Assembly: GCA_963627465.1 (NCBI GenBank)
Contig: CAVGBO010000002.1
Span: forward strand, 1-64,000
Source of the DNA: CAKUFA01 sp963627465
GTDB taxonomy: Bacteria > Bacillota > Clostridia > Christensenellales > Aristaeellaceae
Direction: 5' to 3'
Length of the DNA stretch: 64,000 nt
Position numbers and translations under genes: made by a program. Of the stretch, positions 32,107 through 40,993 are shown piece after piece. How positions within the stretch are numbered: the stretch's first letter is position 1; the number at the start of each line of letters is the position of its first letter. The notes below the pieces were generated by a model. That model was not told the DNA's origin, made no database searches, and saw only the letters and a program-made list of their open reading frames with translations.

Positions 32107-33373
32107 ATGCTTCGATTCGAATCAGGTTTTCCACCTTGCAAAGGGAAAGATCCAACTCCTTCAACGCCGACTGAACAACCTGCTCTTCGGTTTTGCCTGT
32201 TACCAGCATCATCTGGCCGTCTTCCGATGTTTGTGTCATGCCTTCGATAGCAATGTTCGCCTTTGCGAAGCATGCCGCCACATCGCTGAGGGCATCAGCA
32301 CCATCCGCAGCAGACAGACGAATGCAATATTTCGTTGTCCAGTTATCATCAAAGATAGTCTCCGGGTCAGGTTCCGCTGTGTTGGCAAAGGTAGGATAGG
32401 GATAGTGTCCTTCGGCTTTCGCAGCCTGCAAAATATCCCCCACGATGGCACTGGCGGTGGGCATGTCCCCTGCCCCACGGCCTTGCAGCATCATTTCCTT
32501 GCAGGCATGGCCGTACAGGTAAACCGCATTGAAGGAGCCATTCACCCCTGCCAAAGGATGCTCCTTCGGCAGGAAGGTAGGATGCACCCGTACCTCCACT
32601 TTGCTGCCCTCCTGCTTGGCCACTGCCAGCAGTTTCAGCACATAACCCATTTTCTTGCCCCAGGCAATATCCGCAGCCGTCACCTTGGTGATACCTTCCC
32701 GGTATACCTTGTCGTAGGTCACCCGTGTATGGAAAGCCAAGGAAGCCATGATAGACAGCTTATAGGCTGCATCCATGCCTTCCACATCGCTGGTGGGATC
32801 AGGCTCCGCCAAGCCCAGCTTTTGGGCATCCGCCAGCACCGCCTGATAGTCCTCTCCGTTTTCCGTCATCCGGGAAAGGATGTAATTGGTGGTGCCGTTG
32901 ATAATCCCCATAATCGAGGAAATTCGGTTGGCCTGTAGGGACTGGGTCAAGGCACCGATGATCGGGATGGCACCGCCCACGCTGGCTTCATAATACAGGC
33001 CTACGCCGTTCTTTTCCGCCGCAGCCTGCAAAAGATGCCAATTCAATGCCAAGGCAACCTTGTTGGCGGTTACCACGGTTTTGCCGTTTTCCAGTGCCTT
33101 CAGCATGTACTCCGTTGCCGGATGCTCGCCGCCCATGAACTCCGCCACCAAGGTGATTTCGGGATCCAGCAGCACATCGTCCGGGTTATCGGTCAGGATC
33201 TCCCGGGGCACATCGCAGGAACGCTGTTTATTGAGAGAGCGCACCAGCACCTTCTTTACCCGAATCGTCAGGTGCTGCTGACAAGCCAGTTCATCCGCAT
33301 ATCCTTGCAGCAGTTTCCACACGCCGCCGCCCACGTTGCCGCAGCCCAGAAAGCCCATGACCAATTCTTTCAT
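32105..33373 (-). CDS. hom: Homoserine dehydrogenase
   Basis: A 422-residue enzyme reducing aspartate semialdehyde to homoserine on the way to threonine and methionine. The NAD(P) motif is GFLGCGNVGGG at the N-terminus. The catalytic core has SVGGAIPIIGAL, GIINGTTNYILSRM and LGLAEPDPTSDVEGMDAAYK. The C-terminal 80 residues form an ACT domain (IRLSAADGADALSDVAACF ...) for feedback control by an amino acid, typically threonine. Its start overlaps the coaX stop by four bases (ATGA). Confidence 0.95.
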   Translation of the reverse strand: MKELVMGFLGCGNVGGGVWKLLQGYADELACQQHLTIRVKKVLVRSLNKQRSCDVPREILTDNPDDVLLDPEITLVAEFMGGEHPATEYMLKALENGKTVVTANKVALALNWHLLQAAAEKNGVGLYYEASVGGAIPIIGALTQSLQANRISSIMGIINGTTNYILSRMTENGEDYQAVLADAQKLGLAEPDPTSDVEGMDAAYKLSIMASLAFHTRVTYDKVYREGITKVTAADIAWGKKMGYVLKLLAVAKQEGSKVEVRVHPTFLPKEHPLAGVNGSFNAVYLYGHACKEMMLQGRGAGDMPTASAIVGDILQAAKAEGHYPYPTFANTAEPDPETIFDDNWTTKYCIRLSAADGADALSDVAACFAKANIAIEGMTQTSEDGQMMLVTGKTEEQVVQSALKELDLSLCKVENLIRIEA

Positions 33374-34152
33374 TTCACCACAGTCCCTTCATGATTCCGC
33401 TCATAAATCAGCCGCAGTCCCTTCAGTGTCAGCAGGCCATCCAGCTTATCGATGCACTTGGCATCCTCGCTGAAGAGCAGTGCCATGCCGCCGGTAGCCA
33501 CAACCGTAGCCTCTCTGCCCAGCTCCTGCTTCATCTTCCGCACAATGTTCCGCACCAAACCTACATAGCCGTAGTACATGCCGGATTGGAGATTGGTCAG
33601 GGTGGTGCGGCCAATGACCCGGTCAGGGCGGGTCAGTTCAAATCTCGGCAGTTTGGCCGTGCCGGTGACCAGTGCTTCCGAAGCCAGCTTCACACCGGGG
33701 CAGATGCACCCGCCCAGGAATGTGCCTCCTTCATCTACCACACCGAAGGTGGTAGCAGAGCCAAAGTCAATGAAGATGCAGGGAGCACCGTACTCCGCAT
33801 AGGCGGCCACCGCGTTGGCAATTCGATCCGATCCCAGCTCCCGGGGATTTTCATACCGAATGTTAATGCCCGTCTTGATGCCGGGACCCACAAACATGGG
33901 AGCTTGATGGAAATAGTTCCGGCACATATGCTCAATGGTAAAGTTAATGGTAGGTGCCACGCTGGAGATGGCAATACCCTCCACCTGCGCAGGGTCAACA
34001 CCTTCATGGGCGAACAGGTTGCACAGCAGAATCCCGTATTCATCGGAGGTATACTGCTTGTTGGTACTCACCCGCCAGTAATTGACCATTTGATCGCCGT
34101 CGAACAGCGCCGTCTTCATGTTGGTATTGCCAATATCCATGGTAAAAATCAT
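33370..34152 (-). CDS. coaX: Type III pantothenate kinase
   Basis: A 260-residue CoaX-type kinase (ASKHA fold) that phosphorylates pantothenate in CoA synthesis. Motifs are DIGNTN at residues 5-10 (phosphate 1), GSDRIANAVAAY, DFGSATTFGVVD with GTFLGGCICPG, and VVATGGMALLF. I choose the ATG at 34152 with GGAGG nine nt upstream over the longer frames. The adjacent ECF S component suggests import of the vitamin it phosphorylates. It is coupled to hom by a 4-nt overlap. Confidence 0.93.
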   Translation of the reverse strand: MIFTMDIGNTNMKTALFDGDQMVNYWRVSTNKQYTSDEYGILLCNLFAHEGVDPAQVEGIAISSVAPTINFTIEHMCRNYFHQAPMFVGPGIKTGINIRYENPRELGSDRIANAVAAYAEYGAPCIFIDFGSATTFGVVDEGGTFLGGCICPGVKLASEALVTGTAKLPRFELTRPDRVIGRTTLTNLQSGMYYGYVGLVRNIVRKMKQELGREATVVATGGMALLFSEDAKCIDKLDGLLTLKGLRLIYERNHEGTVVK

Positions 34153-34197
34153 GGGGATCATCCTCCGATGATAACCCGACGATATCGGGAAAATTCT

Positions 34198-34230
34198 TTG
34201 CCGGGTCAGGGCTTTCGCCTTACCCGGCAA
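34198..34230 (-). terminator. Hairpin between the ECF S component and coaX
   Basis: A 9-bp stem TTGCCGGGT/ACCCGGCAA with inner GGC-GAAA-GCC, followed on the minus strand by AGAATTTTCC. A moderate terminator or mRNA-processing site inside the operon. Confidence 0.6.
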
Positions 34231-34236
34231 TGTTTG

Positions 34237-34836
34237 TTATGCTTTGCGGCCGACCTTGCGAATAGCTGCCACAATGGGCGGTGCAATCAATGCTGCCGCA
34301 ACGGCTTCTGCAGGGCCTGCGCCGCCGGCCGTTGCGCCGATGGCTGCCAGCACCTTGGCATTATCAATGCCCAGCATGGTATAAAACAGCAGCATCATGC
34401 CCAGGTACAGCACCGTGTTGGTCAAGGATCCCAAGGCGCATGCCACCGGCATAGAAGCCTTGCGCCATTTGCCTTCCAGAGCTTTGTTCACGAAATAAAT
34501 CACCGCCGGCACGCACAGCCGGGGCACAAAGGTCATCACGGCCGTCAGCACCGGGCTTGCCCCCATCAGGGTGCCCACCAGGACAGAGGGCTTCAGCAAC
34601 GCAGACAGAAAGCTGGTCATGCCAAAGGCAAGCCCCAGACCTAGGCCGCATTTCAGTCCCATATACAGAGTGCCCACTGCTACAGGGATCACCAGCAGCG
34701 TCACGTTGCACCAGCCCAGGGGGATCAGTCCCAAAGGTGTCTGTCCCAGCAGAAAGATCAGTGCCACGAAAAGCCCCATCAGACACAGCCGCTTCAGATC
34801 CGTCTTTTTCGTTCCGGGTTTCTTGGTTGTTTCCAT
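34237..34836 (-). CDS. ECF transporter S component, probably for pantothenate
   Basis: A 199-residue integral membrane protein with about six segments (LMGLFVALIFLLG, VTLLVIPVAVGTLYMG, LGLGLAFGMTSFLSAL ...) in the layout of energy-coupling-factor substrate-binding subunits. The N-terminal LCLMGLFVALIF resembles the usual S-component opening. It immediately precedes coaX, and S components in that position are typically pantothenate-specific (PanT-like). This is context inference. The shared EcfAAT module must be encoded elsewhere. GGAGGAAAA precedes the ATG. Confidence 0.75.
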   Translation of the reverse strand: METTKKPGTKKTDLKRLCLMGLFVALIFLLGQTPLGLIPLGWCNVTLLVIPVAVGTLYMGLKCGLGLGLAFGMTSFLSALLKPSVLVGTLMGASPVLTAVMTFVPRLCVPAVIYFVNKALEGKWRKASMPVACALGSLTNTVLYLGMMLLFYTMLGIDNAKVLAAIGATAGGAGPAEAVAAALIAPPIVAAIRKVGRKA

Positions 34837-34950
34837 TGGTTTTCCTCCGTTCAGGCTCCGATATCGGATGCCCTACGCTATTGAATTCTGCACGGGTTCA
34901 AGTACTGTCCGGCGCCAAAGCTGCCGGCAGTGACCCAAAGCAGTGTGTTC

Positions 34951-34979
34951 ATTATACCTTTTCCCGGCATGGATGTAAA
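34951..34979 (-). promoter_or_regulatory. Promoter of the ECF-coaX-hom operon
   Basis: Minus-strand TTTACA (34979-34974), 17 nt, TATAAT (34956-34951). The leader of about 105 nt before the first gene contains an ACTG-CCGGC/GCCGG-ACAGT hairpin whose role is unknown. Confidence 0.85.
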
Positions 34980-35031
34980 GGAATTTCCAGTGTGTTTCCA
35001 AAGTTCCCCTGTGAAACTTCGCCGTCTGTAC

Positions 35032-38000
35032 TTAGGCTGTTCCCTCCTGCTGCTTCAGGGCGATAAAGGCCGCTGCACACTGCATCAGCAGGTCTGCATC
35101 CACTTTTGCGCCCATATTCGCCGCACGAATCACACGCCTGCGCATAGGCTCTGTCAACCGACCATTTTCCACGCTTTCCGGGAAAATCAATGCCGACTCC
35201 TGTGGAAAAAATGCCGCCAGCTGCAGCAGGAATCGTTCCAGCACAACGGGTACAGGCAGGATGATGGCTTCCTGTCCCTTGCGTACCTGGGGCACGTCCG
35301 GAATTTCTTCCTGCATCCGCTTCATGCGCATAAGCCCCAGCGTAATTTCCTGCTTGAGATTTTTACTGAAAATCAGCGGATGATCCTGTGTCGGATGGTT
35401 GCTGCTCATGCCCAGCCGAATAAACTGTTTCAGCTTCTGCCGGGTCATCTCATCCGTGTCTTGAATCCCGGCAGTCCCACGCCCGGCAAAGCAAAGCTCC
35501 ATGTAGGGCGGCAGCCGGTCGTTCAGCGTAGCATCCTGAAAAGTGCCTTCCAGCATCAGGCCTGCCAGCGTCAGCAAGAAGGCCTCGTGAATCAACAGTT
35601 CGGATCGAATGAGCATGCATCCATTGGCCATCTCACTCGGTGCCCGCATCACAGCCCTACCGAAAGCCCCAAGGAAGGCATCCAACTCCATTTGTCCTCG
35701 CTGCATGGCCTTCAGGCTGGTCATGCCCCCTTCCAACTTTTCCGCAAGGCTCTGCATGGCCTGCTGCAAAGTCTCCGGCCCCTCCGGCAGATGTTCATGC
35801 AAAAGGGATGCACGGTGCGTCAGGCTTTCCAGCAGCATCATCTGCACGCCCAAGGGCAGTGAGCAGCTTGTCACCGGCTGAGAAATACCCTGCAGCCACA
35901 GGGTCATTTCTGCACTGCTGCCGCCCACGTCCAGCACCATCATGCCGCCACGAATGCCTTCGATTTCCCGGAAATAGGTTTGCTCTGCCTGATGCTCCTC
36001 GGCAAAGGTAACGGCCGCCGCCGGCAAGCCGGTTTGTTCCGCCACCTGCTGAGCCAGCCTCTTCATATCTGCCTGCCAGGTTTTCCGCCCGTCGGTTGCC
36101 ATGCCCGTGGGCACGGCAAATCGCCACTGGATGCTGTCCGCCCCGTGCAGCACAGCCGTTAAGCTGCCTTCCGTCATTAGTTGACGCAGATACATTGCTC
36201 TCGGTCTGCCCATGGCCGTTCCGGTCGTGCCATATTTCAGCCCATAGGTCACGTTGGATGCCGGTTCTCCCCCGCGGAACATTCTTCCGTCTTCGAAGAG
36301 CGTTTGCCCGTCTCCGCTGATTTCCTCTGCCGACGGCATGGTGGGCAACAACGGCGAAGACGGCAGCACAGCCGCTGCCAAGTCTTTGCCCGTCCCTGCT
36401 AGCATCAGCTGCATACCGGGTATTTTTCCTGTATCCAAGAAGGTGTCTCCCTGCTTCAGGAGCATGGACGTGCCGGCGATTCCCATATCCACTGCTGCCG
36501 TCACGGCTTCGCCTGCCGGAATGGGGCTTTCCTGCACCGCAACCGGCAAAATGCCCATATCATGCCCATTGATTTGAACGCAAAACGCCCTTGGGTATGC
36601 TTTTGTCTGCAAAAGCCACCACTGACCGCCGTCTTCTGCCATGTGATGCCGACCTTCCTGCCATGCGCCGTCAAGGAGCATTTTCACAGAAAGGTTCAAT
36701 TCCTCCGTGTTGGTCGGCCAATGAACAAATGTGGCGTAACAATGCCACCGTTCTTTCGGCAGTGCCATGCCCGGCCACACGCCCATGGTGGGGAGTTCCT
36801 CCCGCCGCAGGGAAAGCACGTCTTCCGTTGCATAGGTTTTTGTCAGCGTAATCGCCTGCTGTCCGGCAAGCTTGATCGCTGCCGTGTACGCTTTCCCATC
36901 AAAGAAAACACAAGGCTGCTTTGCATCCCATATGACAGCATCACCGCCGGCAACAGCCGCCGCAAAGTCTGCCGTCATGGGACACAATGCATTTTTCACC
37001 GGAACCTGCTCTCCCAAGGATGCATCCTCCGGCGCATCATGAGGCAGCAGTGTCAGCCCTTGGGTAAAGACATCCCCGGCACAAGCCAGTTTTTCACCCA
37101 AAGCCTGCTCCATCAGCCACCGGAATCCGCATGGTGCCGTCTGTTTATCCTCATCCCGCAGCAGAATTTCGGTCTGCTGGGTTTGGGACGCTGTCACTGC
37201 TTCTTCTCCGGCTGATTGCAGCAAATTGCGAAGGGCAGACAGGCACGGATGCTCCTTCGCCCACGTCTGCAACCGTTCACCCAGACTTTTTCGCCATTGC
37301 GGTGCATGCTGCTCCAGAAATTGAATTTCCTTTGCCAGTGTCGCCAGTGCTTCCTCTTCTCCTGGCATGTAAACCGGACTCAGCCCTTGCTGTCCGTCCT
37401 CTCTCGCAAAAGGTTTCCCCTGCCATGCATACGTCCGGCACACCTGCACCGCCTCTTCCAGTGCTGCATCATGTACGCCAAAGCAATGGAAGAACACGTC
37501 ATCTTTTCCCAAATGCAGCTTTTCTTCCTGCATGGTCAGGTCATGAAAGTATTTCTCTCCATCAAGGCCGCAGACGCTTTTCACCCGAATCAGCAGTGCC
37601 GCTTGTGTTTCCTCATGGTCATCGCTGATTGCTTCCCGTGCCGCATCGTCAACATCTTGAAGCGTGTGAAGAAATGCCTTGAAAGGCTTGGCCTGCTCTT
37701 CCTCTTGCAAGGATTGAATAATCTGTTCCAGCCTTTTCTCTGCCAGGATGCGTTCCTGATCATGCATTTGCAGGCAGGGATTTTCCTGCCCCAGGATCCG
37801 CCGCATGGGATCCGGCCATGTTTCCTGCATGGTCAGGGGAATCGGCACCGCTGTCACGGCTTTTGACCCCAAAGCAATGGGTGTCACCTGTTCCCCGTGA
37901 TGCAGGCAAAGCACACGCAGGCCTTCCTGTCTTCTGGTTTCATCTGCTGTGCTGAGGATGGCCGCCGTCAAAGGCCTTTCTTCATCAAAGTCATGGAAGC

Positions 38001-38268
38001 GCAGCGTATCCGTTGTTTCCCATCCGTCCCACAGCAAGAGCAGGCTCATAAGTCTGCGCCATGCCCATACTTCCGGGGATTCAGCTTCTTCCTGCAATGC
38101 TCGTATCAGCAGCTTTTCCCGGCGGAACAAATCCGTTCCGCCCAGCATGGCCTGTTCGCTTTTCTGCACCTTGCAGGGAACAAAGCCTTCCCCCTCGCCC
38201 AAGGCAAACCGTCCGATTCTTCTCGGCAGGAAAACCATACTGTCGTTTGCTTGTCCCTGTTTCTTCAT
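35032..38268 (-). CDS. Very large actin/Hsp70-fold protein of unknown function
   Basis: A 1078-residue protein without signal peptide or membrane segment. The N-terminal 550 residues are not recognised and contain charged helical stretches. From about residue 585 there is an actin-like (ASKHA) ATPase outline: TAAVDMGIAGTSMLL as phosphate-1, MMVLDVGGSSAEMTLW (near 780) as phosphate-2, and ELCFAGRGTAGIQ (near 950) as the adenosine motif. The section just before it (ERWHCYATFVHWPTNTEE ... QWWLLQTKAYP) precedes a comparable DxGTS-type motif in large SrfB/Hsp70-like proteins I recall from Clostridia. It is translationally coupled (ATGA overlap) to the upstream partner. A cytoskeletal-like or stress-related machine is possible; the function is unknown. 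Confidence 0.55.
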   Translation of the reverse strand: MKKQGQANDSMVFLPRRIGRFALGEGEGFVPCKVQKSEQAMLGGTDLFRREKLLIRALQEEAESPEVWAWRRLMSLLLLWDGWETTDTLRFHDFDEERPLTAAILSTADETRRQEGLRVLCLHHGEQVTPIALGSKAVTAVPIPLTMQETWPDPMRRILGQENPCLQMHDQERILAEKRLEQIIQSLQEEEQAKPFKAFLHTLQDVDDAAREAISDDHEETQAALLIRVKSVCGLDGEKYFHDLTMQEEKLHLGKDDVFFHCFGVHDAALEEAVQVCRTYAWQGKPFAREDGQQGLSPVYMPGEEEALATLAKEIQFLEQHAPQWRKSLGERLQTWAKEHPCLSALRNLLQSAGEEAVTASQTQQTEILLRDEDKQTAPCGFRWLMEQALGEKLACAGDVFTQGLTLLPHDAPEDASLGEQVPVKNALCPMTADFAAAVAGGDAVIWDAKQPCVFFDGKAYTAAIKLAGQQAITLTKTYATEDVLSLRREELPTMGVWPGMALPKERWHCYATFVHWPTNTEELNLSVKMLLDGAWQEGRHHMAEDGGQWWLLQTKAYPRAFCVQINGHDMGILPVAVQESPIPAGEAVTAAVDMGIAGTSMLLKQGDTFLDTGKIPGMQLMLAGTGKDLAAAVLPSSPLLPTMPSAEEISGDGQTLFEDGRMFRGGEPASNVTYGLKYGTTGTAMGRPRAMYLRQLMTEGSLTAVLHGADSIQWRFAVPTGMATDGRKTWQADMKRLAQQVAEQTGLPAAAVTFAEEHQAEQTYFREIEGIRGGMMVLDVGGSSAEMTLWLQGISQPVTSCSLPLGVQMMLLESLTHRASLLHEHLPEGPETLQQAMQSLAEKLEGGMTSLKAMQRGQMELDAFLGAFGRAVMRAPSEMANGCMLIRSELLIHEAFLLTLAGLMLEGTFQDATLNDRLPPYMELCFAGRGTAGIQDTDEMTRQKLKQFIRLGMSSNHPTQDHPLIFSKNLKQEITLGLMRMKRMQEEIPDVPQVRKGQEAIILPVPVVLERFLLQLAAFFPQESALIFPESVENGRLTEPMRRRVIRAANMGAKVDADLLMQCAAAFIALKQQEGTA

Positions 38269-40115
38269 GGCGTTTCCTCCTGCACTGCACGCAACAGACG
38301 CTCCAGCAAAATGCCAAGCGGCGATGTTCCTTCCTCTGGCGGCTTCTCATTCTTCTTGTCAACGATTGTTTGCAGCACTTCCTGGACGGATGCGCTTTTC
38401 CCTCCCTGCACGGCACTAGGAAACAACTGGCTTGCTTCTGCCCAAAGGGTTTTTCGTTCACGAACTTCTTCTGTGGACTTCAAGGCATGCATTTGCGTCC
38501 ATAGACTGCTGTCCACCAGCCCATTCTCCGGCTTTTCATTTTCCGGCAGTACCGGCGGCAGACGGTCAATCTGCTCCGCTTCCCCTGCATCTTGATCCGC
38601 CGTTACCCGCTGTAACTGTGCACGAAGGAGCCGGAGATGATTTTCCAATCGATGCAGGCTGTGCCGAAGGGACAAATTTTCGGTATCCATGCTGAGTGCC
38701 TTCCGATCTGCCTGCACCTGCTTTTCTTCTCTGTCAATGGCCGCTTCAATACCTTCCTCCATCTGTTCCATCAAACGGAGTTTAGCCATGCCCCCGGTGC
38801 GCCTGTCCCACACACGCTGATTACCTTCCAGCCGCAGCACCTCATCATGCTGCTCCCGTGCCAGGCGCAGGGTTTCATCCGCTTCGTTTTCCTGTATTTC
38901 TCCTCGGCGGACAACACTTTCCGTATCCATACCGCTGCGGTGGATTTCTTCCTCCATCAGCATCCAACTGCCGTAAGCATCCAGAAGCTTTCTGTAATTT
39001 TCGCCGGAGGACAACTGCATGGCTCTTTGGGTTTCTTCATTCCGCATGGCAGTGGGAACAGCGGAGGTCATCTGCTCCATCCACGCCGCAAAGCCGTGAA
39101 GGAGGGTCATCACCGCCTGCCAAGTTTCCTTTTTCTGTTCTCCCTGTAGTAATTTCTTCACGTACCGATAGAGTGCCACATCGCAGCCCATGCCCCGGGC
39201 TTGAAGCACATTCTTTCCCTGCAAGGCGGCGGTAACGGTGGCATTCACGGTTCCCTCCGCAAGGAGTGCCAGGCGCAGCAATGCCCCATACCCCTGCCGG
39301 TATTCCTTTTCCGCATCGCCAAACATCCGCCAGGACATCCAATGCTCTCCTGTACGGTAGGTAAAGCATCCCTGTCCATCCTGACAGAAGAAGTGGACTG
39401 CACAGCGGATGCTGAGCCAATCCGTCAATCTCGGTTCAACTATACTTCCTATCTGCCAGCAATCTTCCGGCATGCCCAGCAGATAGGCAGCATCCTGCTG
39501 CCAGCCATCCTGCTGAAGGAGTGCCTCCGCCGTTTGCCGATTTTCGTCCTGCTCCGGCAGCAACAGCAGCACCCCAAGACGGATGGTCTTCATGATTTCC
39601 CTCAGATACTGGGTCAGCAGCGGCAGTCGTGCAGCCGTGTCTTCATCATCGGCATAGCCGCACAGGAGCAGCGTTTCCGGGTTTTCGCCCAGCCATTGCC
39701 GGAGACGGCTGTCTTCCGTCAGGTGCTGAAGCATCATGGCAAAATCAATCGCCTTCTGCTTTTGCTGAAGGGTTGACACATCGTCGCCTGCCGTCAGTGC
39801 CTGCCAAAGGAGTACCTCTTCTTCCGTTTTCGGCCGGCTCGTTTCATGCTTTTCTGTCTCCCAAGGGGTCACCGTCAAAGCAGCACGAAATCCCGGCCAG
39901 CTTGCATCCGCCGGCATGATGCTCCGCACCTGCCGGTAAGCTTCTAGCTGGGGTGTTAAGCGCTGAAGGGCTTCCGGCGTTTCATCTGCACAGAGAATCT
40001 GTACATCCTCCATACTTTTCCCATCTGCATGAAGCACCCCTGCGGCGGCAGCCCACAGGAAGCTTTCCGCCAGGCGTGCCCCTCCCTGACCCAGAAACAA
40101 GATTCGGCTCGTCAT
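38265..40115 (-). CDS. Degenerate tubulin/FtsZ-like partner protein, function unknown
   Basis: A 616-residue cytoplasmic protein. The N-terminus RILFLGQGGARLAESFL has a glycine-rich Rossmann/tubulin-like first loop. Further on, LLLCGYADDEDTAARLPLLTQYLRE, then IRLGVLLLLP, then DAAYLLGMPEDCW and RCAVHFF, follow the order of blocks I recall in 'tubulin-like' (PF13809-type) proteins. There the second block reads like GSxFGGTGASGxP. Here the GTP-binding GGTGA is replaced by DDEDTAA, so nucleotide binding is probably lost. The region about 400-530 is strongly helical and charged (coiled coil likely). The start is the ATG at 40115 behind AAAGGAG. It ends overlapping the actin-like gene. Family assignment is from memory and needs a profile search. 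Confidence 0.45.
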   Translation of the reverse strand: MTSRILFLGQGGARLAESFLWAAAAGVLHADGKSMEDVQILCADETPEALQRLTPQLEAYRQVRSIMPADASWPGFRAALTVTPWETEKHETSRPKTEEEVLLWQALTAGDDVSTLQQKQKAIDFAMMLQHLTEDSRLRQWLGENPETLLLCGYADDEDTAARLPLLTQYLREIMKTIRLGVLLLLPEQDENRQTAEALLQQDGWQQDAAYLLGMPEDCWQIGSIVEPRLTDWLSIRCAVHFFCQDGQGCFTYRTGEHWMSWRMFGDAEKEYRQGYGALLRLALLAEGTVNATVTAALQGKNVLQARGMGCDVALYRYVKKLLQGEQKKETWQAVMTLLHGFAAWMEQMTSAVPTAMRNEETQRAMQLSSGENYRKLLDAYGSWMLMEEEIHRSGMDTESVVRRGEIQENEADETLRLAREQHDEVLRLEGNQRVWDRRTGGMAKLRLMEQMEEGIEAAIDREEKQVQADRKALSMDTENLSLRHSLHRLENHLRLLRAQLQRVTADQDAGEAEQIDRLPPVLPENEKPENGLVDSSLWTQMHALKSTEEVRERKTLWAEASQLFPSAVQGGKSASVQEVLQTIVDKKNEKPPEEGTSPLGILLERLLRAVQEETP

Positions 40116-40171
40116 CCAAGGTGCTCCTTTCCTGCAAAATCCCTTACTAAGCTTCTTTCGCCCCGGCAAAG

Positions 40172-40203
40172 AAAAACCCTCTTTTCCAAGGTGGAAAAGA
40201 GGG
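40172..40203 (-). terminator. Terminator of mgtC
   Basis: An 11-bp stem CCCTCTTTTCC/GGAAAAGAGGG (40203-40193 with 40187-40177), followed on the minus strand by TTTTT. It separates mgtC from the tubulin-like/actin-like pair. Only a poor promoter (TTGCCG-17-TAAGGG) is visible after it. Confidence 0.9.
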
Positions 40204-40223
40204 GAATGTCGACCAAAGAAGTG

Positions 40224-40910
40224 TTACGTGTTCCGTGTACGGATGGCCTGAATATTGGCATACTCGGACAGGTGGTTCACAATATCCGTGTAGGTAGTGC
40301 CGCCCTGCATGTCCAAAGTGTACACGTTCGTATACAAATTGTACTTGCCCTTGTTCTCCACGTGGAAGTCCACATCCAGCACGTGAATGTCCGCTTCCTG
40401 AAAATAAGCATTGATGAAGGCCAGCGTTTCCACCCGGTGGATAAACTTGACTTCCACATTCTTGACGGAATTCACCTTCACCACCCGCTGCAGCAGGGTC
40501 AGGGTCACAATCACGATCACACAACCCGCCACGGCCAGCGCATAATAGCCCATACCAACCGCAAGTCCTAGGCACCCCACGTTCCACAAGGATGCAGCGG
40601 TGGTTAGTCCAGCAATCTTCTTTTGACTGATGAAAATCGTACCTGCACCGAGGAAGCCGATGCCGCTGACTACCTGAGCCGTAAGCCGACCCATGCTGAC
40701 CCCAATGCCGCTGTTCGGGTCTGTCGCATTCAGTGCCACGGTATCTGCCACCACATAGGCCTCCAAAATGGCAATGGTCGCCGCGCCTACGCACACCAGC
40801 ACATGGGTACGCATGCCTGCCGGACGATTCTTCTTCTCCCGTTCAATGCCAATCACGCAGCCTACGATGACCGCAACGATCAACCGCAGACCTGCCTCCC
40901 ACCATACCAA
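40224..40910 (-). CDS. MgtC/SapB family membrane protein
   Basis: A 228-residue protein with four to five N-terminal membrane segments. The core GIEREKKNRPAGMRTHVLVC is the MgtC signature, and GIGFLGAGTIFISQKKIAGLTTAAS is the other conserved block. The C-terminal 75 residues form an ACT-like cytoplasmic domain (VKFIHRVETLAFINAYF ...). MgtC proteins affect Mg2+ or acid adaptation and ATP synthase in pathogens; the role in commensals is unclear. It has its own promoter and terminator. Confidence 0.88.
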   Translation of the reverse strand: MVWWEAGLRLIVAVIVGCVIGIEREKKNRPAGMRTHVLVCVGAATIAILEAYVVADTVALNATDPNSGIGVSMGRLTAQVVSGIGFLGAGTIFISQKKIAGLTTAASLWNVGCLGLAVGMGYYALAVAGCVIVIVTLTLLQRVVKVNSVKNVEVKFIHRVETLAFINAYFQEADIHVLDVDFHVENKGKYNLYTNVYTLDMQGGTTYTDIVNHLSEYANIQAIRTRNT

Positions 40911-40937
40911 AACAATCTCCCCCTTTTCGATGAACGC

Positions 40938-40966
40938 ATTTTATCACACATAGGAGCTGTTTTCAA
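40938..40966 (-). promoter_or_regulatory. Promoter of mgtC
   Basis: Minus-strand TTGAAA (40966-40961), 17 nt, TAAAAT (40943-40938). No long Mg2+-sensing leader is present. Confidence 0.75.
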
Positions 40967-40993
40967 GGAAAACAAAGATGTCTCGGGTTCATG

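Noticed and set aside
34860..34930. tRNA-like T-loop sequence (GGGTTCAAG) in the ECF leader
   Set aside because: No acceptor or anticodon stem can be formed around it.
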